DNA of 64,000 bases from PHAA01 sp963665865 (GCA_963665865.2 CAXXWF010000001.1:1984001-2048000), one strand, 5' to 3'. Counted from the stretch's first letter, positions 45,001 through 55,656 are shown. Made by a program: numbers and translations. Notes: a model not told the origin generated them from the letters alone.

Positions 45001-47464
45001 GTAGGGAGCGACGATTGCATTGTAGTACTCAGGCCAACCAAGATTAATTTCAATCCACGCTCCCATGTAGGGAGCGACACCCGGCAGGCCATACAGCAGC
45101 GCACAGCATGGAATTTCAATCCACGCTCCCATGTAGGGAGCGACTTGAGAGGTGGGGCAGAAGTGCGCCCTACCTGGCAATTTCAATCCACGCTCCCATG
45201 TAGGGAGCGACTTTATACTTGTTCCCTGCATGGCTTTGTCTGAGCATTTCAATCCACGCTCCCATGTAGGGAGCGACGCGAAGTTTGGCACAGATTTTAC
45301 CGAGGCCAAAATATTTCAATCCACGCTCCCATGTAGGGAGCGACGATGAGTGGTATGAGGGATTGACTAATCCGAGAAATTTCAATCCACGCTCCCATGT
45401 AGGGAGCGACTTAACGATATACGCGCTACCAATGTTCAAATAAATTTCAATCCACGCTCCCATGTAGGGAGCGACAGCCCCCGACCATATTACCCTTTGT
45501 CGGGATTACGATTTCAATCCACGCTCCCATGTAGGGAGCGACTCACATTTATACAATTGTCCAATCTAATTAGTGAGATTTCAATCCACGCTCCCATGTA
45601 GGGAGCGACACAGCCATACCGCATATGCCCAGCGTCCCTACCTATTTCAATCCACGCTCCCATGTAGGGAGCGACTTCACACCTCCTACAAAACAGAAGG
45701 GGTAAATATATTTCAATCCACGCTCCCATGTAGGGAGCGACAAAGCATTACCCCAAAATTGGATAGCAGACGAAGATTTCAATCCACGCTCCCATGTAGG
45801 GAGCGACACCAATTTAGTTCTTCGGTGATATATACCATCAATTTCAATCCACGCTCCCATGTAGGGAGCGACACATTTATACAATTGTCCAATCTAATTA
45901 GTGAGATTTCAATCCACGCTCCCATGTAGGGAGCGACATCCATATGCTGCCGATTAAGCCTCACCATTCCTATTTCAATCCACGCTCCCATGTAGGGAGC
46001 GACTTTAACAATAGCTTCCCATGCAGGTCCTATTTTAGATTTCAATCCACGCTCCCATGTAGGGAGCGACGGTATAAAAAGCAAGTGACCAAGTACCCCC
46101 CCCTATTTCAATCCACGCTCCCATGTAGGGAGCGACTCTTTCCTTTGTTGGCTGGAACATGACCTTTAGGATTTCAATCCACGCTCCCATGTAGGGAGCG
46201 ACATCCAATATCCGTCCATTCTTTGACATAGGAAGGATTTCAATCCACGCTCCCATGTAGGGAGCGACGTCAAAGAAGCCGCCCACGATGGGACAGATGC
46301 AGATTTCAATCCACGCTCCCATGTAGGGAGCGACACAGGGCAAACAACCTGGCAACAGCGCAATTAACTGATTTCAATCCACGCTCCCATGTAGGGAGCG
46401 ACAACCAAGCGGCGGCGGCATCTGATGTAGGGGCTATATTTCAATCCACGCTCCCATGTAGGGAGCGACCCGGTCTCGATTGAGACTGCTAATGCGTAAT
46501 AGTTATTTCAATCCACGCTCCCATGTAGGGAGCGACGGTAGCGGGTAAAACGTAACAGCTTGTCCCGATATTTCAATCCACGCTCCCATGTAGGGAGCGA
46601 CGTTATGTCTATAAGCGATATAAAACAGGACTTGATTTCAATCCACGCTCCCATGTAGGGAGCGACTCCAAAACCCATTGTAACCGAATTCCAAGTAAAA
46701 TATTTCAATCCACGCTCCCATGTAGGGAGCGACGTATAGATGTTGTTACACAGGCTCAGGCCAAAGCGATTTCAATCCACGCTCCCATGTAGGGAGCGAC
46801 TTTTGGTTATGGAAAAGGCTTCACTTACCTGGCTATTTCAATCCACGCTCCCATGTAGGGAGCGACAACTGCTCGCTCTCCAACCCTTCAGTTTGATCTA
46901 TATTTCAATCCACGCTCCCATGTAGGGAGCGACCATTTAAATGTTTTGCTAAATCTTTATTATCAGGATTTCAATCCACGCTCCCATGTAGGGAGCGACA
47001 CAGACATTTTAGATTTTTTATCATACCTTGTTAATTTCAATCCACGCTCCCATGTAGGGAGCGACTCAATAATTATGAGTGTTATCAAGGCATAGATAAA
47101 TTTCAATCCACGCTCCCATGTAGGGAGCGACATGTTTACAGTTATTATTGGGCCTGGTCATGGTGATTTCAATCCACGCTCCCATGTAGGGAGCGACGTG
47201 CTGGGTACTATGGTTGTGTCGCTGTCAGTAGTTATTTCAATCCACGCTCCCATGTAGGGAGCGACGTCTTACCAGTTTCTAGGATTATAGTTTTATGTTA
47301 TTTCAATCCACGCTCCCATGTAGGGAGCGACCTGCCGGAATGACTGACGTAGCAACTTGTCAATCCATTTCAATCCACGCTCCCATGTAGGGAGCGACCT
47401 GTTTAAGCCTGGCGTTTACATCATCCAGGCAGATTTCAATCCACGCTCCCATGTAGGGAGCGAC
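42062..47464 (-). CRISPR. Type I-C CRISPR array: 82 repeats, 81 spacers
   Basis: The 32-nt repeat reads ATTTCAATCCACGCTC then CCATGTAGGGAGCGAC on the plus strand. In the crRNA sense (minus) it starts GTCGCTCCC-TACAT-GGGAGCG, a 7-bp stem, and ends with the 11-nt handle TGGATTGAAAT. Spacing is 65-67 nt, so spacers are 33-36 nt. I count starts from 42062 to 47433. The two repeats farthest from the cas genes are degenerate (CACACTCCC and GGAGGGAC in the first; GCTCCTATG in the second), and a fragment GGGAGCGAC at 42019-42027 plus one spacer lies beyond. Transcription should run from the leader at 47465-47631 leftward, so the newest spacers are at the right. Three spacers occur twice (see findings). 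Confidence 0.98.
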
Positions 47465-47631
47465 AGCAAAAACTAACCAATAATCCGTTTATTTCATAAG
47501 AATTTTGATTATTATTGCGCTATTTCTTATAATTCTCATGGCTCATATCACATTTTTTTACTTTTCACAGAGAATTTCACCGTATTCTTGGTGCGAATGC
47601 TCCGGTATTCTGTGTTCGCTATACATTCGCA
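47465..47631 (-). promoter_or_regulatory. CRISPR leader
   Basis: This is the AT-rich stretch between cas2 and the first perfect repeat, on the side opposite the degenerate repeats. It includes ATAAGAATT/AATTATAAGAA-type sequence copies and, at the cas2 end, an inverted repeat GTGCGAATG (47591-47599) / CATTCGCAC (47624-47632), a likely cas2 transcript end. No sharp -35/-10 pair stands out. Confidence 0.8.
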
Positions 47632-47922
47632 CTAGATAATCAGAGTATCCGTGACATCAAAGGACTCCTTTGCACCGATATGGTCCACTTTATTTTTATA
47701 ATTATTCCCTAAATAATAAAACCGCAAGCTATCAGTATCCTTATTAATAATTTGCTCAAGTTTATGCTGCACTTCCCGGCATTTAGCTGCATCTAGGATA
47801 CATTCAAATACTGAATTCTGAACACGTTGGCCATAATTTACGCATTGCTTTGCAACCTGGCGCAAACGTTTTCTTCCAGCTGGTGTTTGTGTATTTACAT
47901 CATAGGTTATCAGCACTAGCAT
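47632..47922 (-). CDS. cas2: CRISPR-associated endonuclease Cas2
   Basis: 96 residues from ATG 47922 (AGGTGATGTA upstream); the frame opens earlier but reads through cas1 sequence. MLVLITYDVNTQTPAGRKRL holds the metal-binding Asp after the first strand, followed by NYGQRVQNSVFECILDAAKC. The Cas2 dimer bridges two Cas1 dimers in the spacer-integration complex. Last gene of the operon, 8 bp after cas1 and adjacent to the leader. Confidence 0.97.
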   Translation of the reverse strand: MLVLITYDVNTQTPAGRKRLRQVAKQCVNYGQRVQNSVFECILDAAKCREVQHKLEQIINKDTDSLRFYYLGNNYKNKVDHIGAKESFDVTDTLII

Positions 47923-47930
47923 TACATCAC

Positions 47931-48962
47931 CTACTTCCACATAAATGGCGGGTATCCATCCAGGTCGCCGCGTATAAACCTGGCTAATAGCATTGATTGC
48001 GCATACGGAACTAGTCCCCATGATATTTTTTCTTGTAAAAATGGATGTGTAATTATTTCTTGTTTCTTACTCTGCCACGCTTTCAGGATTGTTTTTCTTG
48101 TCTCATCATCCATAATAACCGCACCATTTTCCTTTTGAGTAAAACCGTTTATATTTATTTCTCTTTTATTAATTAACGAAATAACAAACCGATCTGCATA
48201 AACCGATCGTAATTCCTCCATCATATCAAGGGCAAGTGAAATCCGCCCTGGCCTATCCCTATGTAAAAAACCCACGTAGGGGTCAAGGCCTACTGTTTCT
48301 AGCGATGCTGCAACATCATGAGCCAGGAGCGTATACACAAATGATAACATTGCGTTAACATTATCAAGAGGAGGTCGTTTATTCCGAGAATGAAAATAAA
48401 AATCATCCTTTTGTTGAAGAATTAAATCGTCAATTACGCTAAAATATTGTGAGGCGGCCTCTCCTTCATAACCTCTGAGTTGTTCTAAATCCCCGCTTTC
48501 TTCAACTAATTTCAGGGAGGTTGCAAGGGTTTTAGAAACGCCTTTCAACTTATCAACATCAAGTCTCGCTGCATAGTCACGAGTTGCGCGCTCAATGACC
48601 CACCGGGCATTATAAATCTTCCCAATAATAAAGTTTCTGGCAATTTTATTACTTTCTTTAATGTTGTCCGAAAGCCTATATTGGGCCTTTCTTAAAGTAA
48701 CATTACCTCTAACTTCGCCAACGGTCCTGGCTAGGAATTTGCCACTTTGTTTCACAAAACTTAAGGCAATATTTCGTTTGGCACATGCACCCATTAGTGC
48801 CGGACTCGCGCCAGTATAACCAAAGGCAACAATGCCTTCAAGATTATGTAATGGCATTCTTAGAAGTTCTTCTTCATCTTTGATAACCACAATATTTTCT
48901 CCATCAAGTGATAAATAAGTATTTGGTGAAGTGACATATAGAGTATTTAGTAGCTTTCTCAT
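47931..48962 (-). CDS. cas1: CRISPR-associated integrase Cas1 (type I-C)
   Basis: 343 residues. The Cas1 N-terminal beta domain has VTSPNTYLSLDGENIVV. The catalytic alpha domain has the Glu in LRGYEGEAASQYF, the His in GLDPYVGFLHRDRPGR and the acidic residue in LALDMMEELRS. It integrates new spacers at the leader end. The ATG overlaps the cas4 stop by 4 bp. Metal ligands are all present, so adaptation is probably functional; the three twice-acquired spacers support this. Confidence 0.98.
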   Translation of the reverse strand: MRKLLNTLYVTSPNTYLSLDGENIVVIKDEEELLRMPLHNLEGIVAFGYTGASPALMGACAKRNIALSFVKQSGKFLARTVGEVRGNVTLRKAQYRLSDNIKESNKIARNFIIGKIYNARWVIERATRDYAARLDVDKLKGVSKTLATSLKLVEESGDLEQLRGYEGEAASQYFSVIDDLILQQKDDFYFHSRNKRPPLDNVNAMLSFVYTLLAHDVAASLETVGLDPYVGFLHRDRPGRISLALDMMEELRSVYADRFVISLINKREININGFTQKENGAVIMDDETRKTILKAWQSKKQEIITHPFLQEKISWGLVPYAQSMLLARFIRGDLDGYPPFMWK

Positions 48963-49633
48963 TCCTTAATCTCCATCTCTAAAAGGTTTTTCTTGATATA
49001 ACCCTTAACGGAGGGATTCCTGCATAACTTTGGCATACAAATTTCAGTAAGTGAACAGGCTCTACATGCTTTAGATATCTTAACTTTAGGTGTATACCTC
49101 CGGTCATATAATTCGTGCATTTCTCTAAACATAGTTTTTACACGCAGGCGCAAATCATCGTCAAGTACAATTTTTAACCTGCGTTTGGTTTCTCCATAGA
49201 ATAAAAATGCTTCGGGAATTTCACATAAAAGCATCTCCTCAAGGCACATCGCCTGTGCACATAATTGCAGGACATCTGATTCATCTTCCTTTGGTTTTCC
49301 CCGTTTATACTCCACAGGAACTGGCCTATAAGTTCCATCCCTACCAAATATATTTACCCCATCCGAAGCCTTATGTAGTTCAACCACATCACAGGCACCG
49401 GTTATTCCCAGAGAACGCGAGAATATTCCCATGCCCCGGGAAACAATCAGATCCCCACGCTTTTCTTTTATTGTGTTATCATGGGTTTTTTCATGAAGAA
49501 TTTCGCCCTCAATTGTGCGAAGGTTTTCTTGCCATTGCTGCTCAATGTGAATTAATGCCCACTGCCGTTTACAGAATGAAAAGTGCTGGATACCGGACAA
49601 CAGCAAAAAATCTTCCTCTTTATATTCCATCAT
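48959..49633 (-). CDS. cas4: CRISPR-associated exonuclease Cas4
   Basis: 224 residues with a RecB-type nuclease core: GEILHEKTHDNT, VPVEYKRGKPKEDESDVLQL and CAQAMCLEEML (motif III and QhXXY region). Four cysteines for an Fe-S cluster: one in HFSFCKRQWALIH and three in CRACSLTEICMPKLC. In type I-C Cas4 trims prespacers and sets PAM-dependent orientation. It overlaps cas7 upstream and cas1 downstream. Confidence 0.96.
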   Translation of the reverse strand: MMEYKEEDFLLLSGIQHFSFCKRQWALIHIEQQWQENLRTIEGEILHEKTHDNTIKEKRGDLIVSRGMGIFSRSLGITGACDVVELHKASDGVNIFGRDGTYRPVPVEYKRGKPKEDESDVLQLCAQAMCLEEMLLCEIPEAFLFYGETKRRLKIVLDDDLRLRVKTMFREMHELYDRRYTPKVKISKACRACSLTEICMPKLCRNPSVKGYIKKNLLEMEIKE

Positions 49634-50486
49634 ATATTTCTGGGATTAGTCCGTCTAAGGTTTCATTGGATATATCATAATCCTCAATACTTTTGGGGAT
49701 TTCAACGTTTGGTGCAATCCGCAAGCTTCTATGTACCTTGGCGGAAGAATATTGACCCATTTGCTTATTGTGTTTCCACCAATATAACTTACAAACCTCC
49801 ATACTTCCGTCCGGACGAGCAGAGGAACAATCATTCTCGAAAAGAGTAATAAGGGTCTCTTTAATAAGTTCACTATCCTCTTCACTAAAACCGGTTTTTG
49901 TGGCCAGTTGAGTATTAATGCTTCCATAAACCACATAAACGCCAAATTCGATCCTATGCTTCATACCCATTGTATCAGAACTTTTTTTATCAGGGTCCTT
50001 TTGCGTTTCTCCATTAACACTTTTCGTAATTTGCATACTTGATATCTCAATTGGCGATATACTTACGGCTGAATGAATTGAAACCGGACCTCTTATTCCT
50101 ATAGAAACAGAATTATCATCATCTCTTTTTTTAAATGCAAAAACTTGTCCAAAACTTCTAACATCAATCCATTTCTCACAGGCCTTTATTGCATATTGCT
50201 CTTTGTTGCTACTTAATTCTCTAAGTTCTTGACATCCGTCAGCCCGATCCTTTAAGCTTCTAAAGCTATCTGTTCTTCTTTCATCAGACTGAACAAATAT
50301 TTCTTTGTCCATATCCTGCAAGCGATTGCGAATTTTTCTTTTGATGCAAACATCAGATATTTCACCAAAACCCTCATAATTTTCTCTTGGGCGATTTCCG
50401 TTTAATGGATCTCCATTCGGATTTGCGTTTTTCACGGAAATAATAACTGCAAAATCAACCTTGTTCTCAAAATTACTCATATCCAT
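49620..50486 (-). CDS. cas7: Cas7 (Csd2), Cascade backbone
   Basis: 288 residues. Family features: FAVIISVKNANPNGDPLNGN, RPRENYEGFGEISDVCIKRK, FGQVFAFKKR, and a C-terminal domain SARPDGSMEVCKLYWWKHNK. Several copies coat the crRNA, and their thumbs kink every sixth nucleotide of the guide out of pairing. That spacing is the signature found at the cas promoter. It overlaps cas8c by 14 bp. AAAGGGGAGA precedes the ATG; the ATG two codons later is also possible. Confidence 0.97.
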   Translation of the reverse strand: MDMSNFENKVDFAVIISVKNANPNGDPLNGNRPRENYEGFGEISDVCIKRKIRNRLQDMDKEIFVQSDERRTDSFRSLKDRADGCQELRELSSNKEQYAIKACEKWIDVRSFGQVFAFKKRDDDNSVSIGIRGPVSIHSAVSISPIEISSMQITKSVNGETQKDPDKKSSDTMGMKHRIEFGVYVVYGSINTQLATKTGFSEEDSELIKETLITLFENDCSSARPDGSMEVCKLYWWKHNKQMGQYSSAKVHRSLRIAPNVEIPKSIEDYDISNETLDGLIPEIYDGI

Positions 50487-52395
50487 TCTCCCCTTTATTA
50501 ATTTTTTCTAATTTCTTTTTCGAATTTTCTTCGATCCTTTTATTTTTTTCATCAATAAAAATTTGTCTCTGACAATAATATCCTAGAATATAACTATCAT
50601 CTAATTTCTTAAGACTGGTAAATTCCTCGTAGGGTAACATAGAATTAACCCTCGTCATTAGTTCCGTTAGGGCTGTACCCTTTGGACCTAATCTTGTCAT
50701 ATACGGCTTAAGTTTATCTGTCATAATACCCCATGTTTTGTACGGATGAATTTTAAATTGATGCATTAATCTTTCTGCATTTGTATCCCTTTTTTCACCT
50801 GTGGTATATAACGCATATTCTTCAATTTGCTGTGCGACCGCTAGAAGTCTGCCAAAAATATAACTTCTATCCTTCTGATTTTCATCAAGTGCCATTGCCC
50901 ATTCCTCCTTGAATTTATCATATTTAAACTTTTTCACTAGAGCACAAGTGATTGTTAATGCTTTCTGCCATTCCCATTTTTCCATTGAGACCGGATTTGA
51001 AGCACGATTTATAGCTGATTTAACCAGGTCATAGGGAATCCTAGCACCATCAATAATGCATGGCAGTAGTCTTTCTACCGTTGCCTTCTTTAACTTGTCA
51101 CTCACTTTGTCCCCATAGGCTGCTAAAGTTATGTCCTTAGGAGAAGGAGCTCCAATAAATGTAATGTACTTAGACTTTGGCTTCCCTTTTTCGTCAAGCC
51201 CATCAGGTACTCTCTTATATGTGTGCTGCCAACTACAGGTCTTATGCCAGCTCTCAATCCTATTTAGAAAATCGGAACCATTAAGCTCACGGTAATAGGT
51301 TATAGATAATCGTCCAGTTGTTGCGGCATCTAGACCCATTATTACAATCTCAGTCTTTGTATCTAAGTCACAACCGTAACCTGCAATAGCTCTGCTTAGC
51401 CTCTCTGCAAATTCCTTTTCGGTTGAAATCGTAAGCATTTCTTCTCTCCCGAAGATACTATCTTCCGTATCTTCTAGAATCTCGGGAATATTTTGACCTT
51501 TGGTCCCCCATGCTATTACTACCTGATCACCATTTTTATACCCTTGCTTATCGATCAGCCAACGTAATGCATTATGTGCCTTTTGCGAAGTTTCATATCC
51601 AACACTCACAACGTGATTTTTTTCATTTTTCCCCCCAAGCCGTCCCTGATAGGTAAAGCCACTATCATCATTCGCAGAAATTAATTTTGCCTTATCTGCT
51701 GTGTTCCTAACTTTTGCAGGATGTTTTTGTGAACAAGGAATTTCTTGTCCTTTGACATAACACAAGTTTACATCCTCTTGAAGACTTAAATAGTAATTGA
51801 TATAGCTTGAATAAACCTCAGAATCAAGCCATATTGCCGACTCAGCTTCATTGGGAATTTCCACTCTAAATCTTATAAAAGCATCACTTTGGGCACCTAC
51901 TCCCAGCTTTACCCCTTGGGCAAGGCTACCATTATCATCACATACCAATATCTTCTGCCCTATCAAATCTGCAATAAGCACTTTCTTTTTTAAGTAACTT
52001 AAAATTGCACTTACTTTTCTATTGTTGTAAGGAGAATTACACCAACTCTCAAGTTGCTCTATGTACTTATGGTAAAATTCTTCGCCTTTTTTCTTGGCTA
52101 CATAATTGCTATAATCCCCTGCAACATATTGTAATTTATCACAAAGGGGGTGAGGTAATATACCATTTCCCCTTGCTGCTGAATCTTCATTTACAGGAAT
52201 AATTGTAACAACTTCATCTTTTTCCAACACTCGTGCTCTTAGGAAATCCCCATCCCCATTAAGAATAATTTCTATGTGTGCATTTTGGGTTGAATGTGCA
52301 ATAGGAAGAAGAGGGGTTCTCTCATCTGTTCCTACAACACCTACCTCGCTCTTACAGTTCTCATAAGTATCATAAAGCTTCTGAATCCAGCTCAA
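50473..52395 (-). CDS. cas8c: Cas8c (Csd1), Cascade large subunit
   Basis: 640 residues starting with TTG 52395 behind GGGGGGAGAGATAA. Csd1 features: MSWIQKLYDTYENCKSEVGV, FHKTCSWQHTYKR-like region (WHKTCSWQHTYKRVPDGLDE), and YILGRLLAVAQQIEEYAL-type region (YIFGRLLAVAQQIEEYALYT). The large subunit recognises the PAM and recruits Cas3; an internal start in type I-C genes commonly yields the small subunit. It overlaps cas5c by 26 bp, implying coupled translation. Confidence 0.97.
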   Translation of the reverse strand: MSWIQKLYDTYENCKSEVGVVGTDERTPLLPIAHSTQNAHIEIILNGDGDFLRARVLEKDEVVTIIPVNEDSAARGNGILPHPLCDKLQYVAGDYSNYVAKKKGEEFYHKYIEQLESWCNSPYNNRKVSAILSYLKKKVLIADLIGQKILVCDDNGSLAQGVKLGVGAQSDAFIRFRVEIPNEAESAIWLDSEVYSSYINYYLSLQEDVNLCYVKGQEIPCSQKHPAKVRNTADKAKLISANDDSGFTYQGRLGGKNEKNHVVSVGYETSQKAHNALRWLIDKQGYKNGDQVVIAWGTKGQNIPEILEDTEDSIFGREEMLTISTEKEFAERLSRAIAGYGCDLDTKTEIVIMGLDAATTGRLSITYYRELNGSDFLNRIESWHKTCSWQHTYKRVPDGLDEKGKPKSKYITFIGAPSPKDITLAAYGDKVSDKLKKATVERLLPCIIDGARIPYDLVKSAINRASNPVSMEKWEWQKALTITCALVKKFKYDKFKEEWAMALDENQKDRSYIFGRLLAVAQQIEEYALYTTGEKRDTNAERLMHQFKIHPYKTWGIMTDKLKPYMTRLGPKGTALTELMTRVNSMLPYEEFTSLKKLDDSYILGYYCQRQIFIDEKNKRIEENSKKKLEKINKGENGYE

Positions 52396-53107
52396 TTATC
52401 TCTCCCCCCTTTTCAAATTCCGCATATCCACTGAAATTTTTTTCATCGAACACCTTGGGCTTCATTGAAGAAAGTTCGCGTTTTATATTGCATTCATCAG
52501 GTTTTAAAAATTTGATATAGCCATTGTCCATTACTGGCGTCCAAAGCCTAGCTGTTAGCTTGTCTTCTCCGGTCTCATCAGGGTAATCAAAGCCATGGAA
52601 CATAAGTCCAAAGGAAAGTGACCCATAGTTGTCATATGCACCCTCGCCTTCTCCAAATTTACAGGGTTCAACATAACCCTGACACTCCCTGGTTCCTAAG
52701 AAAACATCTCGTCTACCACCACACTTGATCATTCTGTTAGCGATTATATAATGCTTATTCTCATTTCGATCCTGCTCTAAATTTGGGCGATTATAATTCC
52801 ACTCAAAATGGGCCCTTACTTGATATTCAACATTTGTCAGATAGGTATAAATGGACAGAGTGTTTCCTCCACTAAAATTAACTGGACGTATACCTTGAGA
52901 TTGGGTTTTTATAAGATTTATAACCCTGACCTCGTCAATTATCCATATTAGTGTCGGTTTCCAATATACACTCTCGATCATTCCTTTAAGTGCTTGATAT
53001 GTTGGTATTTGATATGAAAATTTCTCTCCACCAATCCTATTAATAGGATCACTGAAAAGTGCATATCGTCCGCTAACTTTAAATTCAACGCTATTTTTTC
53101 TTTCCAA
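52370..53107 (-). CDS. cas5c: Cas5c (Cas5d), crRNA-processing endoribonuclease
   Basis: 245 residues starting with TTG 53107 behind GAGGAGGGTGAGGTAA. Motifs: VEFKVSGRYALFSDPINRIG, SYQIPTYQALKGMIESVYWK with the family tyrosines, and HYIIANRMIKCGGRRDVFLG followed by TRECQGYVEP. In type I-C this protein, not Cas6, cuts the repeat at the base of its hairpin and leaves an 11-nt 5' handle. That handle is exactly what the degenerate repeat at 55776-55804 preserves. 14 bp from cas3. Confidence 0.97.
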   Translation of the reverse strand: MERKNSVEFKVSGRYALFSDPINRIGGEKFSYQIPTYQALKGMIESVYWKPTLIWIIDEVRVINLIKTQSQGIRPVNFSGGNTLSIYTYLTNVEYQVRAHFEWNYNRPNLEQDRNENKHYIIANRMIKCGGRRDVFLGTRECQGYVEPCKFGEGEGAYDNYGSLSFGLMFHGFDYPDETGEDKLTARLWTPVMDNGYIKFLKPDECNIKRELSSMKPKVFDEKNFSGYAEFEKGGEIIELDSEAL

Positions 53108-53121
53108 TTACCTCACCCTCC

Positions 53122-55542
53122 TCAACAATTACAAAATTCCATTGGCGCATTATCAAAGGTCACCCCCACATCATCCGTATAAAATTCTTCTCTAAGAGCT
53201 AATATTGCACCATCCTTCAATTTAATAATCCCGTCCATTTCATCGAGTTTTATTCTATCTGTTTCAAATAAATTTACCGAAAAATACTGTGCCCTCTTCA
53301 AATACTGTTTTAATTCACTTAAATTGCAGTCACCATTTATAAGGGTTATGAGGGTTTTGCCATCTCCATACGGAACAATTACACCTGTTGTGTTCTGGTC
53401 AATTACTTGAAAGTTACTCCCTGCCATTTTAAAAGCTTGTTTTAACATTAATTTTGATTTGCAACCATTATTGCTGTCAAAAGCATTAGCTGCCTCATTA
53501 TTTCCCGATAATAAGTCATACATTGATTTATCTTTATGTGGCCATGATAAGGTGTAGTTCATCTGTATCCTTCTATTATGGAAATAGTACTGATAATACC
53601 TTTCCATAGCCTTTTGCGAAAGAAGATCATTGTCAAATAAATTGGGATTCTCTTTATATTCATCAAGAACTCTCTCTGTACATTTCTGTCCTTCTTTGAT
53701 GTCCACCAGTTTACTAACATTCTCTCCTTCAACATTCACAATATAAACGTCACTGCACGGCTTTTCTCCATGACGATTGCATCTCCCGGCGGCCTGTGCA
53801 ATATTATCAAGTCCAGCAAGGGACCGCACGACACACCCAAAGGAGATATTAACGCCAGCTTCTATTAATTGAGTGCTAATACAAATTAATCTCTGATGCC
53901 CCAAGCTCTTCCTCATAACTTCAATAATCTTCATTCTATGGGAAGGACACATACTCGTACTTAAATGAAAAATTAAAGACTGCTTTTCTTTAGGTAAATC
54001 AGTATTTGCTTTTTTCAATTCATTAAAAACTTCTTTAGCAGCATTCTTAGTATTTAAAATTACCAATACGCTCTCTACCTGGTCCATCTTATCCAGAATA
54101 AAATTTTTTAATGAAGCTGCACTATAACCTCCAATAAGCCTTTTATCAACCAATTCAACACGTTTAAACCTTTCAAATTTACCATGCATATTTAAGATCA
54201 TATTTGGCTTATCACTTAGCTTTAAAGGCATTTCTGTTTGTGATAAAAGTGGTTGAGTTGCTGTGCAAAGTATAATGGTTGCATTGCAAATATTGGCGAG
54301 AAAATTAATTGCACTATTGAACATATTAATACATTTAATGGGAATGGCCTGAATTTCGTCAAATATTATAATGGAATTGGCGAGGTTATGCATCCGACGT
54401 ACACTTTGTGTTCCTCCACTGAATAAAGTGTCAAGGAACTGCACCATTGTCGTAAGAATAATAGGACTGTCCCATCTCTCAGTTAAAAGCTTATACGCAT
54501 CTTGCTCGTCGTCGGTATCGTCTCCGTTGTCAATAACAAGATTTGAGTGATGTTCTAAAATCATATCCTCATGACCTAAAATATCCTTTATCTCCTTAGC
54601 GTTTTGATCGATTATGGTAGTAAAGGGGATAATGTAAAATATTCTATCCTTATGAAATTTCTTTGCATGTGCTAGGGCATATCTCAAACTAGAAAGGGTT
54701 TTGCCTCCCCCTGTTGGCACCGAAAGCTGATATACTCCCGGTTTGTTTTCCCCGAAGTTCTTACACGATATAGAAACTTCTTCCCTCAATAAATCTATTT
54801 CACTAAAGTTCGGATAGCTTTTTAGTTTAGTTTCCAGTACATCTACAAGTTCATTCCATAAAGGTGATGTATCAAACTTCTGTTCCTGCTGCTTACCCTC
54901 CATAAATGTATAGGTATCATATCTATCTGCATCAATAACGCAACTAAAAAGGTACTTTTCCAGCATTCCAGCAGCAAAATGCCCAAATTTAGCCGAGCCA
55001 TCTATCTCGTTGATTTTAATCAGAGCAGCTCTTATCTCTTCCTTTGATTTATTGAAAAGATCGTTAATATGTGCCATCTCCAAACACTCTGCTTTAAAAT
55101 TAGACAGCGCTTCATGATAAAATATTTCTTTATCCGTATTCATTTTATTAGTAAATATATCAATCCCCTTAAGGTCTAAACAGTCTATAAGTCCGCCATG
55201 ATGGGAACAAATAGCTAGTGAAATAAGCTGTGATGTTAGCTTTTGGTGCTGGTTGGAGCCAGATATATTATAAAAATTATCATAAATAAACTTCGCACCG
55301 GCTGCGGAATGGTTGATTGAACCTCTAAGCGATTTATCATTGGGATGCTTCGAACAGTAGTGTATATAAGAATTAAATTTCTCTGTTCCCTTTCCCATAT
55401 CATGAAGAATCCCAATTAATTCTCCTGTTGCAGCAAGTGAAATTTTTTCACCATATTCCATAGACATCTTAGAAACACTAAATAAGTGTTCCTTAACACT
55501 TTGCTCCTTTAAAGTTGTTGGATTAATGTGAGCACAAAACAT
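53122..55542 (-). CDS. cas3: Cas3 nuclease-helicase, first gene of the cas operon
   Basis: 806 residues from ATG 55542 (TAGGAGATGAGAAT upstream); the frame opens 26 codons earlier without a good site. HD nuclease at 15-200: LIGILHDMGKGTEKF, NHSAAGAKF, AICSHHGGL. SF2 helicase: LSVPTGGGKTLSSLRYAL, IIFDEIQAIP, LCTATQPLL and motif VI AAGRCNRHG, all intact. Cas3 degrades DNA marked by Cascade. Its promoter (TATAAT 55667-55662) contains a protospacer for the crRNA-like RNA at 55776. A second, divergent full-length cas3 lies upstream. Confidence 0.97.
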   Translation of the reverse strand: MFCAHINPTTLKEQSVKEHLFSVSKMSMEYGEKISLAATGELIGILHDMGKGTEKFNSYIHYCSKHPNDKSLRGSINHSAAGAKFIYDNFYNISGSNQHQKLTSQLISLAICSHHGGLIDCLDLKGIDIFTNKMNTDKEIFYHEALSNFKAECLEMAHINDLFNKSKEEIRAALIKINEIDGSAKFGHFAAGMLEKYLFSCVIDADRYDTYTFMEGKQQEQKFDTSPLWNELVDVLETKLKSYPNFSEIDLLREEVSISCKNFGENKPGVYQLSVPTGGGKTLSSLRYALAHAKKFHKDRIFYIIPFTTIIDQNAKEIKDILGHEDMILEHHSNLVIDNGDDTDDEQDAYKLLTERWDSPIILTTMVQFLDTLFSGGTQSVRRMHNLANSIIIFDEIQAIPIKCINMFNSAINFLANICNATIILCTATQPLLSQTEMPLKLSDKPNMILNMHGKFERFKRVELVDKRLIGGYSAASLKNFILDKMDQVESVLVILNTKNAAKEVFNELKKANTDLPKEKQSLIFHLSTSMCPSHRMKIIEVMRKSLGHQRLICISTQLIEAGVNISFGCVVRSLAGLDNIAQAAGRCNRHGEKPCSDVYIVNVEGENVSKLVDIKEGQKCTERVLDEYKENPNLFDNDLLSQKAMERYYQYYFHNRRIQMNYTLSWPHKDKSMYDLLSGNNEAANAFDSNNGCKSKLMLKQAFKMAGSNFQVIDQNTTGVIVPYGDGKTLITLINGDCNLSELKQYLKRAQYFSVNLFETDRIKLDEMDGIIKLKDGAILALREEFYTDDVGVTFDNAPMEFCNC

Positions 55543-55656
55543 ATTCTCATCTCCTACATGTGCTTTTCTTTTTCCATGCCCTGTAACTTTCCAATTGGTT
55601 CGCCATCTATTATGGTTCACTCTTGGTCTTCATACTCCATTTTCATCACTCCAACT

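Noticed and set aside
42259..46925. Many overlapping ORFs on both strands with repeated peptides such as LPTWERGLK, APYMGAWIEI and NPRSHVGSD
   Set aside because: They are translations of the CRISPR repeat in its different frames, not genes.
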